A stretch of 64,000 nt of DNA, taken from an uncultured Clostridia bacterium (GTDB lineage Bacteria; Bacillota; Clostridia; Oscillospirales; Ruminococcaceae). Shown piece after piece: positions 53,179-62,317 of the stretch (the stretch's first letter is position 1; each line of letters starts with the position of its first letter). The notes beneath the pieces were generated by a model. It worked only from the letters and a program-made list of their open reading frames with translations. It did not search any database and was not told where the DNA came from. The stretch spans positions 19,532 to 83,531 of the forward strand of contig CANPXN010000007.1 of the NCBI GenBank assembly GCA_947586185.1, given 5' to 3'. The translations under genes and the position numbers were made by a program.

Positions 53179-53544
53179 TTACGGTTCGATTTTTATTTCA
53201 TATCCTCCATATGAAGATATAATCTGGGATATATTGTGAATGTTTTTGCTTTCGCATGATATGCGCAAATGAACTGATTTTGTTAAAAGAGGTTCTTTGA
53301 TCTGTGACTCTACTATTTCTCGCGTCATAAGTCCTGTATAATAATTTGCAGAATTTATTGCGGCTGGAAGAAGCACAAACATTTTACCCGGTTCTGTGTA
53401 TTCTTCATCTGCTGATATCTTAAATTTATTTTTATTTAAAGAAATCGTGACTTTTTTTAATCCGGATACTGTTTCACGAATTCTTTTTGCTGCCATTTCT
53501 GCAAACTCAACTTCCGGAAACTCAGCTGAAATTTTTGTTATCAT
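53179..53544 (-). CDS. Conserved hypothetical protein, 121 residues
   Basis: A small soluble alpha/beta protein with no signal peptide or clear motif. AEFPEVEFAEMAAKRIRETV forms an N-terminal helix, and the C-terminus ends in a predicted beta strand (YGGYEIKIEP). A ribosome site (AAGGAG) precedes the ATG and codon use is like that of its neighbours, so it is probably real. I do not recognise the family. It may be cotranscribed with the S1-domain gene downstream. Confidence 0.6.
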   Translation of the reverse strand: MITKISAEFPEVEFAEMAAKRIRETVSGLKKVTISLNKNKFKISADEEYTEPGKMFVLLPAAINSANYYTGLMTREIVESQIKEPLLTKSVHLRISCESKNIHNISQIISSYGGYEIKIEP

Positions 53545-53618
53545 ACCTTGTATTCTCCTTTTTTATGGTTTTGCTTTAATATTTTTTATAAAAAATCAAA
53601 AAATATTTAAAGAAAATA

Positions 53619-53647
53619 TTGCCTATATTAAAAAAATAGGGTATAAT
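53619..53647 (+). promoter_or_regulatory. SigA-type promoter of the DUF951-prfA operon
   Basis: TTGCCT (53619-53624) and TATAAT (53642-53647), 17-bp spacer, 50 bp upstream of the ATG. Confidence 0.75.
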
Positions 53648-53697
53648 AAAATGTAAAAGGCTTATATTTTAATTTTTATTTTTACAGGAGCATAATT

Positions 53698-53898
53698 ATG
53701 GATGTACAGCCAAAGGATATACTAATCATGAAAAAAGCTCATCCATGCGGCGGAAACAAAATGTATGTGATTCGTTCGGGTATGGATTTTAAGCTTAGGT
53801 GTGTGACCTGTTCAAGAGAATTTATGGTACCGAGAAATAAAATCGAAAAGAATATCCGACAGGTCATACGGAACGAAGCTGATAAACAGGAAATATAA
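53698..53898 (+). CDS. DUF951 family protein
   Basis: A 66-residue protein with KAHPCGGNKMYVIRSGMDFKLRCVTCSREFMVPR, the DUF951 (YyzM-like) pattern with three cysteines that may bind zinc. Its role is not known; in Firmicutes it often lies near DNA replication or translation genes. CAGGAG precedes the ATG by six bases. prfA follows after 22 bp. Confidence 0.85.
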   Translation: MDVQPKDILIMKKAHPCGGNKMYVIRSGMDFKLRCVTCSREFMVPRNKIEKNIRQVIRNEADKQEI

Positions 53899-53920
53899 CA
53901 GACAGGATGGATTATAGCGT

Positions 53921-54994
53921 ATGTTGGAAAAGTTAAAATTAATGGAGCTTAGGTATAATGAAATAAGCAATAAGCTTTCAGAACCGGATGTGGTAAATGA
54001 TAACAAGCTGTATGCCGACTTAATGAAAGAGTATAAAAATCTCACTCCTATTATTGAAAAATATAATGAATATTCATCAGCAGAAAATAACTTTTCAGAA
54101 GCAAAGGAAATGCTTGAAGACGGCGGACTTGACAAGGACTTTAAGGAGATGGTTCAAAGTCAATTTGAGGAATCGAAAGAAATCATGTCTTCATGCCTTG
54201 ATGAACTTAAAATTATGCTGTTGCCAAAGGATCCTAATGATGAAAAAAATGTTATTATTGAAATCCGAGGCGGTGCAGGCGGCGAAGAAGCAGCATTATT
54301 TGCCAACTCGCTTTACAGAATGTATACTATGTATGCTGAGTCAAAGGGTTGGAAACAGGAGGTTCTTAACTCTAACGGAACAGAACTTGGAGGATATAAG
54401 GAAATCAGCTTTTTAATTGAGGGTGAAGGTGCATATTCCCGTTTTAAATATGAAAGCGGAGTTCACAGAGTTCAGCGTGTTCCTGAAACTGAATCACAGG
54501 GAAGAATCCACACCTCAACAGTTACCGTTGCAGTTCTTGTTGAAGCTGACGATGTAGAACTTGACATTAACCCTACTGATCTTAAAATAGATGTTTTCAG
54601 AGCAAGCGGTGCAGGAGGACAGCATATTAATAAAACAGAATCCGCAGTTAGAATTACTCATTTGCCTACCGGAGTAGTTGTTGAATGTCAGGATGAAAGA
54701 AGTCAGTATAAAAATAAGGATAAAGCTATGAAAATTCTTAAATCAAGACTGTACGAGTCGCTTCAGCAAGAGCATGATGATAAAATTGCATCAGAAAGAA
54801 GAATGCAGGTTGGAACTGGCGATAGGTCTGAGCGTATTAGAACATATAATTATCCTCAGGGCAGAATTACTGATCACAGAATCGGTCTGACTTTATATCG
54901 ACTTGAGGATGTGCTTAACGGAAATCTGGAAGAAATAATTGATGCGCTTGCAACAGCTGACCAGGCAGCAAAGCTTGCAATGCAGCAGAGGTAA
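53921..54994 (+). CDS. prfA: Peptide chain release factor 1
   Basis: RF1 terminates translation at UAA and UAG. The peptidyl-tRNA hydrolysis motif GGQ is seen in [23 protein letters not shown] near residue 230, and the N-terminal coiled region and [20 protein letters not shown] (PxT tripeptide region, here PETESQ) are as expected. The length of 357 is typical. The sua5 gene begins seven bases after its stop. Confidence 0.96.
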   Translation: MLEKLKLMELRYNEISNKLSEPDVVNDNKLYADLMKEYKNLTPIIEKYNEYSSAENNFSEAKEMLEDGGLDKDFKEMVQSQFEESKEIMSSCLDELKIMLLPKDPNDEKNVIIEIRGGAGGEEAALFANSLYRMYTMYAESKGWKQEVLNSNGTELGGYKEISFLIEGEGAYSRFKYESGVHRVQRVPETESQGRIHTSTVTVAVLVEADDVELDINPTDLKIDVFRASGAGGQHINKTESAVRITHLPTGVVVECQDERSQYKNKDKAMKILKSRLYESLQQEHDDKIASERRMQVGTGDRSERIRTYNYPQGRITDHRIGLTLYRLEDVLNGNLEEIIDALATADQAAKLAMQQR

Positions 54995-55000
54995 AGGTCT

Positions 55001-56020
55001 ATGGAAACAGTTTTACTTTCCAGCTCAGATGCTGATCTTATTAAAGCGGCAGAGCTTATCAGAAGCGGCGAGATCGTTGGAATCCCTACTGAAACAGTAT
55101 ATGGGTTAGCAGCAGATGCAAGAAATCCCGATGCTGTTATGAAAATTTTTAAAGCAAAGGGCAGACCGGCTGATAATCCGCTTATTGTTCACATAGCAGA
55201 CATAATTGAGCTCGAACAGATCGCTCACAATATTCCTGATCTGGCATATAAGATTGCAGAAAAGTTCTGGCCAGGACCTCTTACAATTGTTCTGGATAAA
55301 AATGATGTTATACCGGATGTTACATCGGGGGGGCTTAATACAGTTGGTGTGAGAATGCCTTCAAATGTAATTGCAAATAAGCTTATTAAGCTTTCAGGAT
55401 GCCAGATCGCTGCACCGTCGGCAAACAAATCAGGATACCCGAGCCCTACTTCGGCTGAGCATGTTATAAATGATATGAATGGAATAATTCCTGCTGTTGT
55501 AAACGGTGGTGATAGCCTTTATGGTGTTGAATCAACTGTTATTTCTTTCGATGATGACAAAACTATCAGAATCCTAAGACCTGGTTTTATAACACGTAGT
55601 GATTTACTTGAAGTTACTGAAAATGTCATTATAGATGACGCAATACTGCATGATATTTCTCCGGACAGAGAAGCTCCGTCTCCGGGAATGAAATACAAAC
55701 ATTATTCTCCAAAAGCAAATGTGGTTCTCGTTGAAGGAACACTTGAAGAGTATTGCCGCTATGTGAATAAACATGCAGGAAATAACACTTATGCGCTAAT
55801 ATATGACTGCGATGTGGATAATATGGATATCACATGCCAATATGAAACCTATGGAAGCAGCAGCAGGGAACAGGCGCATAATATTTTTTCAAAACTTCGT
55901 TCATTGGATGAAAAGGGAGCGGATAATATAATCGTAAGATCACCTTCAAAGGAGGGCGTTGGTCTTGCTGTATATAACAGATTGCTGAGGTCAGCAGGAT
56001 TTGAGGTGATAAGCTTATGA
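55001..56020 (+). CDS. sua5: L-threonylcarbamoyladenylate synthase, Sua5 type
   Basis: This enzyme makes threonylcarbamoyl-AMP, the precursor of t6A37 in tRNA. The YrdC domain has GEIVGIPTETVYGLAADARNP near residue 27, GRPADNPLIVHI near 50, and SANKSGYPSPTSAEHV near 140. The linker KYKHYSPKANVVLVEG near residue 230 leads into the C-terminal Sua5 domain, so this is the long form. It overlaps coaE by four bases (TTATGA). Confidence 0.93.
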   Translation: METVLLSSSDADLIKAAELIRSGEIVGIPTETVYGLAADARNPDAVMKIFKAKGRPADNPLIVHIADIIELEQIAHNIPDLAYKIAEKFWPGPLTIVLDKNDVIPDVTSGGLNTVGVRMPSNVIANKLIKLSGCQIAAPSANKSGYPSPTSAEHVINDMNGIIPAVVNGGDSLYGVESTVISFDDDKTIRILRPGFITRSDLLEVTENVIIDDAILHDISPDREAPSPGMKYKHYSPKANVVLVEGTLEEYCRYVNKHAGNNTYALIYDCDVDNMDITCQYETYGSSSREQAHNIFSKLRSLDEKGADNIIVRSPSKEGVGLAVYNRLLRSAGFEVISL

Positions 56021-56652
56021 ACAGTCTTGAAGGGGTTATGGTTGTGGGACTTACCGGACAGACAGGTGCCGGTAAAACAACTGTCTGTAAGGTTTTTGAA
56101 GAAAACGGATTTTCAATTATAAATGCTGATATTATCGCAAGAAAAGTTATGGAAAAAGGGATGCCTTGTCTTTGTGAAATATGTGAATTTTTCGGAAAAG
56201 ACATACTGCTTGACGATGGGTCGCTTAACAGACAAAAACTTTCCAAGCTTGTTTTTACAGACAAGAAAAAGCTTGAACTTCTTAACAGCGTTACATATCC
56301 ATATATTACTTCTGAGATACTGAAAACCATAAGGCATTATTCAAAAAAAGGCAGTAAGCTAATTTTGCTGGACGCTCCTACGCTGTTTGAAAGCAGAGCA
56401 GACGATTTTTGCGAGCTAATTATATCAGTAATTGCAAAGGAAGCTATACGTCTAAGCCGCATAATTAACAGGGATAAGCTTACTGAAGATGCAGCTTTAA
56501 ACAGAATGTCTTCTCAGTATCAAGAGGATTTTTTTAGACAAAATTCTGACTTTATAATAAAGAATAATGGCGATATGAAAAATCTTTTTGATGTCGCTAA
56601 AGAAGTTTCGGATAAAATTAAAGATTATTATTATAATAAATATAAAAGCTAA
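56017..56652 (+). CDS. coaE: Dephospho-CoA kinase
   Basis: CoaE phosphorylates the ribose 3'-hydroxyl of dephospho-CoA. The P-loop GLTGQTGAGKTTVCK is at residues 10-24, IINADIIARKVMEKG follows, and the ILLDAPTLFESRADDFC segment and RDKLTEDAALNRMSSQ lid are present. The ATG at 56017 has GAGGTGAT upstream and overlaps the sua5 stop as ATGA. Confidence 0.93.
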   Translation: MNSLEGVMVVGLTGQTGAGKTTVCKVFEENGFSIINADIIARKVMEKGMPCLCEICEFFGKDILLDDGSLNRQKLSKLVFTDKKKLELLNSVTYPYITSEILKTIRHYSKKGSKLILLDAPTLFESRADDFCELIISVIAKEAIRLSRIINRDKLTEDAALNRMSSQYQEDFFRQNSDFIIKNNGDMKNLFDVAKEVSDKIKDYYYNKYKS

Positions 56653-56666
56653 CGGAGGTTGTTAAA

Positions 56667-58067
56667 ATGAGCAAAGATAAAAGCGAAGGCAAAGAACTAA
56701 AGAAAGAGCTGCTTTCAAAGAAAAATAATGCAGTACTTTCTATGAAATCAGAAGAAATTAAGAAGTGTGATAAATTCTGCGAGGGTTATAAAAAGTTTCT
56801 TGATAATGCTAAAACAGAGCGTGAAGCCGTTGAAGAAACTATTAAGATGATTGAGGCTCAGGGCTTTGTTGAATATAAAATTGGAATGAAGCTTGAAGCA
56901 GGTGATAAGATATACCGCAATAACCGTGGAAAAGCTATTATAATGGCTGTTATCGGTTCTGAAGATATTTCAAAGGGAGTTAGGCTCTGTGCAGCACACA
57001 TTGATTCACCAAGGCTTGATTTAAAACAAAATCCGCTGTATGAGAGTAATGAACTTGCACTTTTTAAAACACATTACTACGGCGGAATAAAAAAGTATCA
57101 GTGGACTACTATTCCGCTTGCGCTGCATGGAGTTATAATTAAGGCTGACGGCAGTAAAATCAGCATAAAGATCGGTGAGGATGAAGATGATCCTGTGTTC
57201 TGCGTAAATGACCTTCTTCCTCATCTTGCAACAGAGCAAATGAAAAGGACTCTGGCTCAAGGCGTAAAAGGGGAGGAGCTTAATATTCTCATAGGATCAA
57301 GACCTTTCAAGGAAGACGATCTCAGCGAAGCTGTCAAGCTTAATATAATGAGCATACTTAATGAAAAATACGGTATAATTGAGGATGATTTCATTTCAGC
57401 AGAGCTTGAAGCTGTTCCGGCATTCAAAGCAAGAGATATAGGATTTGACAGAAGTATGGTTGGCTCTTATGGCCATGATGACAGGGTATGTGCTTATACA
57501 GCGTTAATGGCAACAATAAAATGCAAGAACCCTAAGCATACAGCTGTTACCATTCTTACAGATAAGGAAGAAACCGGAAGTGATGGCAATACAGGTCTGC
57601 AATCAGCATATCTTAAATATTTTATTGCAGACATTGCTGCTGAGTTCGGATGTGAAGGACGCACTGTGCTTTCCAATTCAGAATGTATGTCAGCAGATGT
57701 TAACGCTGCATTCGACCCAACATTTCCTGATGTTATGGAGAAAAATAACTGTGCTTATATCAATCATGGCGTTGTTGTAACAAAATACACAGGAGCAAGA
57801 GGAAAATCCGGAACCTCGGATGCTTCTGCTGAATATGTTGGAAAAATCAGAAAGCTGCTTGATAAGCATGACGTTATTTGGCAGACAGGTGAGCTTGGAA
57901 AAGTCGATTTTGGCGGCGGCGGAACTGTTGCAGCATATATTGCCAATTTGAATGTGGATACAATTGACGTGGGCGTTCCGGTACTTTCTATGCATGCTCC
58001 ATTTGAAACAGTTTCAAAAATTGACGTATATATGACTTATAAAGCTTTTTTGTCATTTGTATCATAA
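56667..58067 (+). CDS. apeA: M18 family aminopeptidase
   Basis: A 466-residue M18 zinc aminopeptidase. Metal and catalytic residues are visible in CAAHIDSPRLDLKQNPL (residues 110-126), DDRVCAYTAL near 270, TDKEETGSDGNTG near 298 and the terminal SMHAPFE histidine. The enzyme trims N-terminal residues of peptides inside the cell. A typical CGGAGG lies before the ATG. It is 14 bp downstream of coaE and ends before the rplU promoter. Confidence 0.93.
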   Translation: MSKDKSEGKELKKELLSKKNNAVLSMKSEEIKKCDKFCEGYKKFLDNAKTEREAVEETIKMIEAQGFVEYKIGMKLEAGDKIYRNNRGKAIIMAVIGSEDISKGVRLCAAHIDSPRLDLKQNPLYESNELALFKTHYYGGIKKYQWTTIPLALHGVIIKADGSKISIKIGEDEDDPVFCVNDLLPHLATEQMKRTLAQGVKGEELNILIGSRPFKEDDLSEAVKLNIMSILNEKYGIIEDDFISAELEAVPAFKARDIGFDRSMVGSYGHDDRVCAYTALMATIKCKNPKHTAVTILTDKEETGSDGNTGLQSAYLKYFIADIAAEFGCEGRTVLSNSECMSADVNAAFDPTFPDVMEKNNCAYINHGVVVTKYTGARGKSGTSDASAEYVGKIRKLLDKHDVIWQTGELGKVDFGGGGTVAAYIANLNVDTIDVGVPVLSMHAPFETVSKIDVYMTYKAFLSFVS

Positions 58068-58081
58068 GGTTCAAAAAAAGC

Positions 58082-58110
58082 TTGACAAAATGGCAGTAAT
58101 ATGGTAAAAT
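58082..58110 (+). promoter_or_regulatory. SigA-type promoter of rplU-prp-rpmA
   Basis: TTGACA (58082-58087) and TAAAAT (58105-58110), 17-bp spacer, 85 bp before the rplU start. Confidence 0.85.
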
Positions 58111-58114
58111 AATT

Positions 58115-58187
58115 AAGCCGCATATTGTACGGTTTTAAAGCTTTATATAAAAGCACCGTACGTAGCGAGTTTATGGAAAAGGCAGGT
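58115..58187 (+). promoter_or_regulatory. Probable L21 ribosomal-protein leader
   Basis: The leader contains GTACGGT (58127-58133) pairing with ACCGTAC (58155-58161) and a downstream GGCAGGTGCC hairpin next to the ribosome site. Its position before rplU agrees with the known L21 leader RNA family, but I identify it by context and hairpin only. Confidence 0.55.
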
Positions 58188-58194
58188 GCCGAAA

Positions 58195-58503
58195 ATGTAC
58201 GCAGTTATTGAAACAGGCGGTAAGCAGTATCAGGTAAAGGAAGGGGATACCCTTTTTGTAGAAAAGCTTAATGCCGAAGCTGATCAGACTGTAAACTTCA
58301 AGGTTGTAGCAGTAAGCGGTGACAATGGTATTACTGTTGGTGCGCCATATGTTGATAATGCAACTGTTGAAGCTAAAGTTCTGAAGAATGGCAAGGCAAA
58401 GAAGATCACTGTTTTCACTTATAAGCCTAAGAAGGGTGAAAAGAAAAAGCAGGGTCACAGACAGCCTTACACTCAGGTAAAAATCGAAGCAATCAAGGCT
58501 TAA
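58195..58503 (+). CDS. rplU: 50S ribosomal protein L21
   Basis: The product starts [18 protein letters not shown] and contains [15 protein letters not shown] and [21 protein letters not shown], standard L21 motifs. The ATG at 58195 gives 102 residues, the usual length; the GTG at 58186 of the ORF track lies in the ribosome-binding site. It is followed by prp and rpmA in the conserved Firmicute order. Confidence 0.97.
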   Translation: MYAVIETGGKQYQVKEGDTLFVEKLNAEADQTVNFKVVAVSGDNGITVGAPYVDNATVEAKVLKNGKAKKITVFTYKPKKGEKKKQGHRQPYTQVKIEAIKA

Positions 58504-58506
58504 TCT

Positions 58507-58824
58507 ATGATTGTTGCTGAGTTCTTTCAAAAGAACGACATGATATGCGGCTTTAAGGTCTATGGACATGCAGGTTATGCTGATTTAGGAAGCGATATAG
58601 TTTGCGCAAGTATTTCTTCCGCTGTTCAGCTTACTGCAAACACAATAAGTGAGATATTCAGATTTAATGCTGAAATAACTGAAGGTGATAATGTTATAAC
58701 CTTCAAAGCTGTTGATTACTGTGATAGTGTTTTTCAGGGTATTTTGAAAGGTTTTAAGCTTCATGTTAAACTGTTATCACAGCAATTTAGTAAAAATGTT
58801 AAGATTAAAATTACGGAGGTGTAA
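58507..58824 (+). CDS. prp: Ribosomal-processing cysteine protease Prp
   Basis: Prp cleaves the N-terminal extension of L27 during ribosome assembly. Catalytic histidine and cysteine appear in [25 protein letters not shown] (His about residue 22, Cys about 34). It lies between rplU and rpmA, and the adjacent L27 has the cognate cleavage sequence, which makes the assignment secure. The length of 105 is typical. Confidence 0.95.
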   Translation: MIVAEFFQKNDMICGFKVYGHAGYADLGSDIVCASISSAVQLTANTISEIFRFNAEITEGDNVITFKAVDYCDSVFQGILKGFKLHVKLLSQQFSKNVKIKITEV

Positions 58825-58826
58825 GT

Positions 58827-59108
58827 ATGCTTAAAATTAGTATGCAGTTCTTTGCTCATAAAAAAGGTGTTGGTTCAACTAAGAACGGACGTGACTCAGA
58901 AGCTAAGAGACTTGGCGTTAAGAGAGCTGACGGTCAGTATGTAACAGCTGGTAATATTATTGTACGTCAGAGAGGTACACATATTCATCCAGGTACAGGT
59001 GTAGGCATTGGTTCAGACGATACTCTTTTTGCACTTGTAAACGGTAAAGTTAAATTTGAACGTGTAGGCCGTGATCGCAAAAAGGTTTGTGTATACGCAG
59101 AGCAGTAA
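58827..59108 (+). CDS. rpmA: 50S ribosomal protein L27 with cleavable N-terminal extension
   Basis: L27 lines the peptidyl-transferase centre with its N-terminus. The first nine residues, MLKISMQFF, form the Firmicute extension, and Prp cleaves after the FF before [15 protein letters not shown]. The rest ([30 protein letters not shown]) is canonical. The gene starts two bases after prp, with GGAGGTG in the prp end as ribosome site. A terminator follows. Confidence 0.97.
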   Translation: MLKISMQFFAHKKGVGSTKNGRDSEAKRLGVKRADGQYVTAGNIIVRQRGTHIHPGTGVGIGSDDTLFALVNGKVKFERVGRDRKKVCVYAEQ

Positions 59109-59126
59109 TCAGATTCTGATTTTTTA

Positions 59127-59162
59127 TAAAATCCCGGGCTTTTGCTTGGGATTTTGTTTTTA
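59127..59162 (+). terminator. Rho-independent terminator after rpmA
   Basis: AAAATCCC pairs with GGGATTTT with an inner GGGCTTTTGCTT loop, followed by GTTTTT. Confidence 0.85.
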
Positions 59163-59185
59163 AAGCTAAAATTATGAGGTAGATT

Positions 59186-60463
59186 ATGTTTGTAGATAAG
59201 GCAAAAATAAAAATTAAAGCCGGAAACGGCGGAGATGGTGCAATATCCTTTCACAGAGAAAAATATGTGGCAGCCGGCGGTCCTGACGGAGGAGACGGAG
59301 GAAACGGAGGCAATGTTATTTTTATTGCTGATGATAATTATTCCTCGCTTATTGACTTTAGATATAAGCGTAAATATTCAGCAGAAAACGGACAGAATGG
59401 CGGTGCAAAGAGATGTACCGGAAAGAGCGCTCCAGATTTAATTATAAAGGTTCCAAGAGGTACTATAATCCGTAACTCTGAAACAGGACGTATTATTGCT
59501 GATGTTTCGTCAGATGAGCCTAAAATAATCGCTAAAGGCGGCAGAGGCGGCAAGGGTAATATGAACTTTGCTACGTCTACAAGGCAGATTCCTCGCTTTG
59601 CTAAGCCAGGATATCCAGGGGAAGAGCTTGAAGTAACTCTTGAGCTTAAACTTATAGCTGATGTTGGATTAGTGGGATTTCCTAACGTAGGAAAATCTAC
59701 ATTAATTTCAGTTGTCAGTGCAGCAAAGCCTAAAATCGCAAACTATCATTTTACTACCCTTACTCCTGTTCTTGGAGTTGTAAAAATTGATGCTGAACAT
59801 TCTTTTGTTATGGCAGATATACCGGGTCTTATCGAAGGTGCAAGTGATGGAATTGGACTGGGACATGAATTTTTAAGACATGTTGAGAGATGCAGACTGA
59901 TAGTACATGTGCTTGATGTATCCGGTATTGAAGGAAGAAATCCTATAGAGGATTTTAATATCATAAACGAAGAACTACAAAATTTCAGTGAAGATTTAGC
60001 AAAATGTCCTCAGATCGTTGCGGCAAATAAATCTGATATGGCAACTGATGAACAGATTTCCGATTTAAAAAATTTCATTGAAAATAAGGGTTATAAGTTT
60101 TTTTGCATTTCCGCTGCTACAACAGCAGGGACAAAAGAACTTATGCAGGCTGTATCATTAGAATTGGAGAAGCTTCCTCCTGTTAAAGAATATGAAGCAG
60201 AACCTATTACGAGGGAAGAACTTGAAAAAAGTATCTCAGATAACAATAAATTTGAAATTGAAGTTATTGATGGTATCTATTATATAGATGCGCCATGGCT
60301 TGATCCAATAATGAGAACTATCAGTATGGATGATTACTCATCATTGCAATACTTTCAGCAGGTTCTACGAAAAAGCGGTATAATAGATAAGCTGGAAGAA
60401 ATGGGTATCAATGAGGGCGATACTGTTGATATATTTGGATTTGAATTTGATTATATAAGGTAA
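59186..60463 (+). CDS. obgE: GTPase ObgE/CgtA
   Basis: Obg is an essential GTPase involved in 50S assembly and stress responses. The glycine-rich OBG domain (residues 1-158; GNGGDGAISFHREKYVAAGGPDGGDGG) is followed by the G domain with GFPNVGKSTLISVV near residue 167, the ADIPGLIEGA G3 region near 212 and NKSDM near 285, and a C-terminal OCT domain (about 345-425). The length is normal. GAGGTAGATT precedes the ATG. Confidence 0.96.
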   Translation: MFVDKAKIKIKAGNGGDGAISFHREKYVAAGGPDGGDGGNGGNVIFIADDNYSSLIDFRYKRKYSAENGQNGGAKRCTGKSAPDLIIKVPRGTIIRNSETGRIIADVSSDEPKIIAKGGRGGKGNMNFATSTRQIPRFAKPGYPGEELEVTLELKLIADVGLVGFPNVGKSTLISVVSAAKPKIANYHFTTLTPVLGVVKIDAEHSFVMADIPGLIEGASDGIGLGHEFLRHVERCRLIVHVLDVSGIEGRNPIEDFNIINEELQNFSEDLAKCPQIVAANKSDMATDEQISDLKNFIENKGYKFFCISAATTAGTKELMQAVSLELEKLPPVKEYEAEPITREELEKSISDNNKFEIEVIDGIYYIDAPWLDPIMRTISMDDYSSLQYFQQVLRKSGIIDKLEEMGINEGDTVDIFGFEFDYIR

Positions 60464-60467
60464 GACT

Positions 60468-60857
60468 ATGAATAAAATAAATCAATACAGCCCTTTAGCT
60501 CTTGCATTTTTAGGCGATAGCGTTTACGAGGTTTTAGTTCGTGAACACATTTTGCAAATAGCAAATATGCCTGTTGCAAAGCTTCATAAAATAAAAGTTA
60601 ATCGTGTTTGTGCCGAATATCAGTCAAGAGCATTGGAAAAAGTTATGCCTATGCTTAATGAAGAAGAAATTTCTTTTGTAAAGCGGGGAAGAAATGCAAC
60701 AGGAAATTCTGTTCCAAAGCATTCAAATACTGCTGATTACAGGAGAGCTACTGCTCTGGAATGTTTATTCGGTTATCTCCATCTTTCAGGTCAAACAGAA
60801 AGAATATCTCAGCTTTTTGAAATTATCTGGAATATGGAAGAAGTAATAATTCCTTGA
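60468..60857 (+). CDS. mrnC: Mini-ribonuclease III
   Basis: MrnC processes 23S rRNA ends in Firmicutes. It is a RNase III catalytic domain without the dsRNA-binding domain: LALAFLGDSVYEVLVREHIL near residue 9 holds the catalytic acidic residues, and ADYRRATALECLFGYLHL near residue 90 the second set. It starts four bases after the obgE stop. Length 129 fits. Confidence 0.93.
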   Translation: MNKINQYSPLALAFLGDSVYEVLVREHILQIANMPVAKLHKIKVNRVCAEYQSRALEKVMPMLNEEEISFVKRGRNATGNSVPKHSNTADYRRATALECLFGYLHLSGQTERISQLFEIIWNMEEVIIP

Positions 60858-60871
60858 GAGGTGTAAATTTT

Positions 60872-61606
60872 ATGTCAGGACATTCAAAATGGAACAATAT
60901 TAAAAGAAAAAAAGAGGCTACTGACGCCGTAAAGGGTAAAATTTTTACAAAGATCGGCCGCGAAATTACTGTTTGTGTCAAAGAAGGCGGCCCTGATCCA
61001 AACAACAATGCAAAGCTTCGTGATCTTATTGCAAAAGCTAAAGCCAATAATGTACCTAACGATAATATTGACAGGGTCATTAAAAAAGCGGCAGGCGGCG
61101 GAGACAAAAACAATTACGAAACAATGGTTTATGAGGGATATGGTCCAAACGGTGTTGCAGTTATCGTTGAATGCCTTACAGATAATAAAAATCGTACAGC
61201 AGGAGATATCCGTCATTACTTCGATAAATTCGGCGGTAACCTTGGAACCTCAGGCTGTGTATCATTTATGTTCAGCAAAAAAGGCATAGTTATTGTTGAA
61301 AACAATAATGTTGATGAAGATGTAATTATGGAAGATGCATTTGAATTTGATGCGCTTGACCTTTCTGTAGATGAAGATGCAATCGAAATAGAATGTGAGC
61401 CTGAATCTGTATCAAAGCTTCGTGAAGGCCTTACTCAAAAAGGATACAATGTTTTGTCGGCTGAATCTGAACAGATTCCAGCTACATATACAGCACTTAC
61501 TGATGAAGATCACATTAAAAAGATGAACTTACTTCTTGAACATTTGGAAGATAACGATGATGTCCAAAATGTTTATCATAACTGGGAAATGAATCAAGAA
61601 GGCTAA
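60872..61606 (+). CDS. yebC: YebC/PmpR family protein
   Basis: The product starts MSGHSKWNNIKRKKEATDAVKGKIFTKIGREI, the YebC signature, followed by the NVPNDNIDRVIKKAAGG segment. Members regulate transcription or relieve ribosome stalling at proline runs. The ATG at 60872 has GAGAGGTG upstream; the track's TTG start at 60854 overlaps the mrnC stop. The terminator lies 14 bp after the stop. Confidence 0.95.
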   Translation: MSGHSKWNNIKRKKEATDAVKGKIFTKIGREITVCVKEGGPDPNNNAKLRDLIAKAKANNVPNDNIDRVIKKAAGGGDKNNYETMVYEGYGPNGVAVIVECLTDNKNRTAGDIRHYFDKFGGNLGTSGCVSFMFSKKGIVIVENNNVDEDVIMEDAFEFDALDLSVDEDAIEIECEPESVSKLREGLTQKGYNVLSAESEQIPATYTALTDEDHIKKMNLLLEHLEDNDDVQNVYHNWEMNQEG

Positions 61607-61618
61607 AATATATAAAAC

Positions 61619-61662
61619 TTTCTCTCTGTCTTATAATATTCTATAAGGCAGAGAGATTTTAT
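61619..61662 (+). terminator. Rho-independent terminator after yebC
   Basis: CTCTCTG-CTTATA pairs with TATAAG-CAGAGAG (with a small bulge) around ATATTC, followed by ATTTTA. Confidence 0.85.
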
Positions 61663-62007
61663 GGTTAAGGGGAAATAGCCAAGCAACTACGCAGGTCAGA
61701 GCGTGAAGAAAAGAAAAAAAGCGAAAAAAAGTAAAATAACGAATTGCACCAAATGTAAGAGATGTGCAGTTTGTATAGGGTTAAGAGGTTCGGAGAAAAG
61801 ACAGAATGTATTGTCTCCGAATATCCCCCCTTTCTTCCTTCCTCGGGGTTTGGGGCAGAGCCCCATTTTAAATCATGCCGAAGGCATACATTTCTTATTT
61901 TCCTATAAAATTTATATAAAGTGCTTAATTTAAAGTATCGCTGCATCTCACCTTATTTTTATAAAATGTATAACACTTCTTAAATTCTATATGTCAATAA
62001 ATAAACT
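61663..62007. other. Gene-poor spacer with repeat-like sequence
   Basis: No supported gene is seen. ORFs at 61665-61946 (minus) and 61703-61933 (plus) have biased, repetitive composition and no ribosome site. TTCGGAGA ... TCTCCGAA forms an 8-bp stem (about 61789-61822), followed by a CCCC-rich tract and GGGGTTTGGGGCAGAGCCCC (61845-61864), an interspersed palindrome type common in gut Firmicutes. GTATCGCTGCATCTCACCTT at 61935-61954 is a deleted copy (D) of the trmB-leader repeat. Confidence 0.55.
61842..61870. repeat. REP-like palindrome
   Basis: GGGGTTTGGGGCAGAGCCCC contains a GGGGC/GCCCC stem and resembles the short GC-rich interspersed palindromes seen many times in gut Firmicute genomes. 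Confidence 0.5.
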
Positions 62008-62044
62008 GAAACGCCAGAGAGTTATCTCTCAGGCGTTTTTATAT
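62008..62044 (+). terminator. Rho-independent terminator with no clear upstream gene
   Basis: AAACGCC-A-GAGAG pairs with CTCTC-A-GGCGTTT around TTAT, followed by TTATATA. No coding gene ends nearby, so it may close a small RNA or a read-through transcript. Confidence 0.7.
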
Positions 62045-62091
62045 AATATCAATAATATAATATAGTTAAAAAGCTAAAGTTACGTGCCTCC

Positions 62092-62175
62092 CATTTTCAA
62101 CTGTTGTAAGCTGTTGGATTTGTTGTAAATGTTTTCATTTTCAATAAATTCAATATCTTTCAATGGTTGAAAATG
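62092..62175. repeat. Inverted and direct CATTTTCAA repeats at the element boundary
   Basis: CATTTTCAAC at 62092-62101 and its complement GTTGAAAATG at 62166-62175 form a perfect 10-bp inverted repeat; CATTTTCAA recurs directly at 62136-62144, and TGTTGTAA occurs at 62102 and 62121. Such arrays are typical of recombinase attachment regions, but no integrase is visible. Confidence 0.4.
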
Positions 62176-62260
62176 TGCCTGTGCGCAGCACACGATTTCG
62201 TTATCAAACCTTAACCAGTTGGAAGTACGAATTATTTATATTGTAAACATGAATACGCTG

Positions 62261-62293
62261 AAAAAAGAGGCATGCCCATGGGCATACCTCTTA
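62261..62293 (-). terminator. Rho-independent terminator of the minus-strand element genes
   Basis: On the minus strand GAGGTATGCCC pairs with GGGCATGCCTC and is followed by six T. Confidence 0.88.
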
Positions 62294-62317
62294 ATTGCTA
62301 TATAGCGGAAGTTTGAG

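Noticed and set aside
61703-61933. 76-residue plus-strand ORF
   Set aside because: Composition comes from lysine-rich and repeat sequence, with no ribosome site and no protein-like pattern in the second half.
61665-61946. 93-residue minus-strand ORF
   Set aside because: It reads across the REP-like palindrome and the yebC terminator region; typical shadow of repeat sequence.
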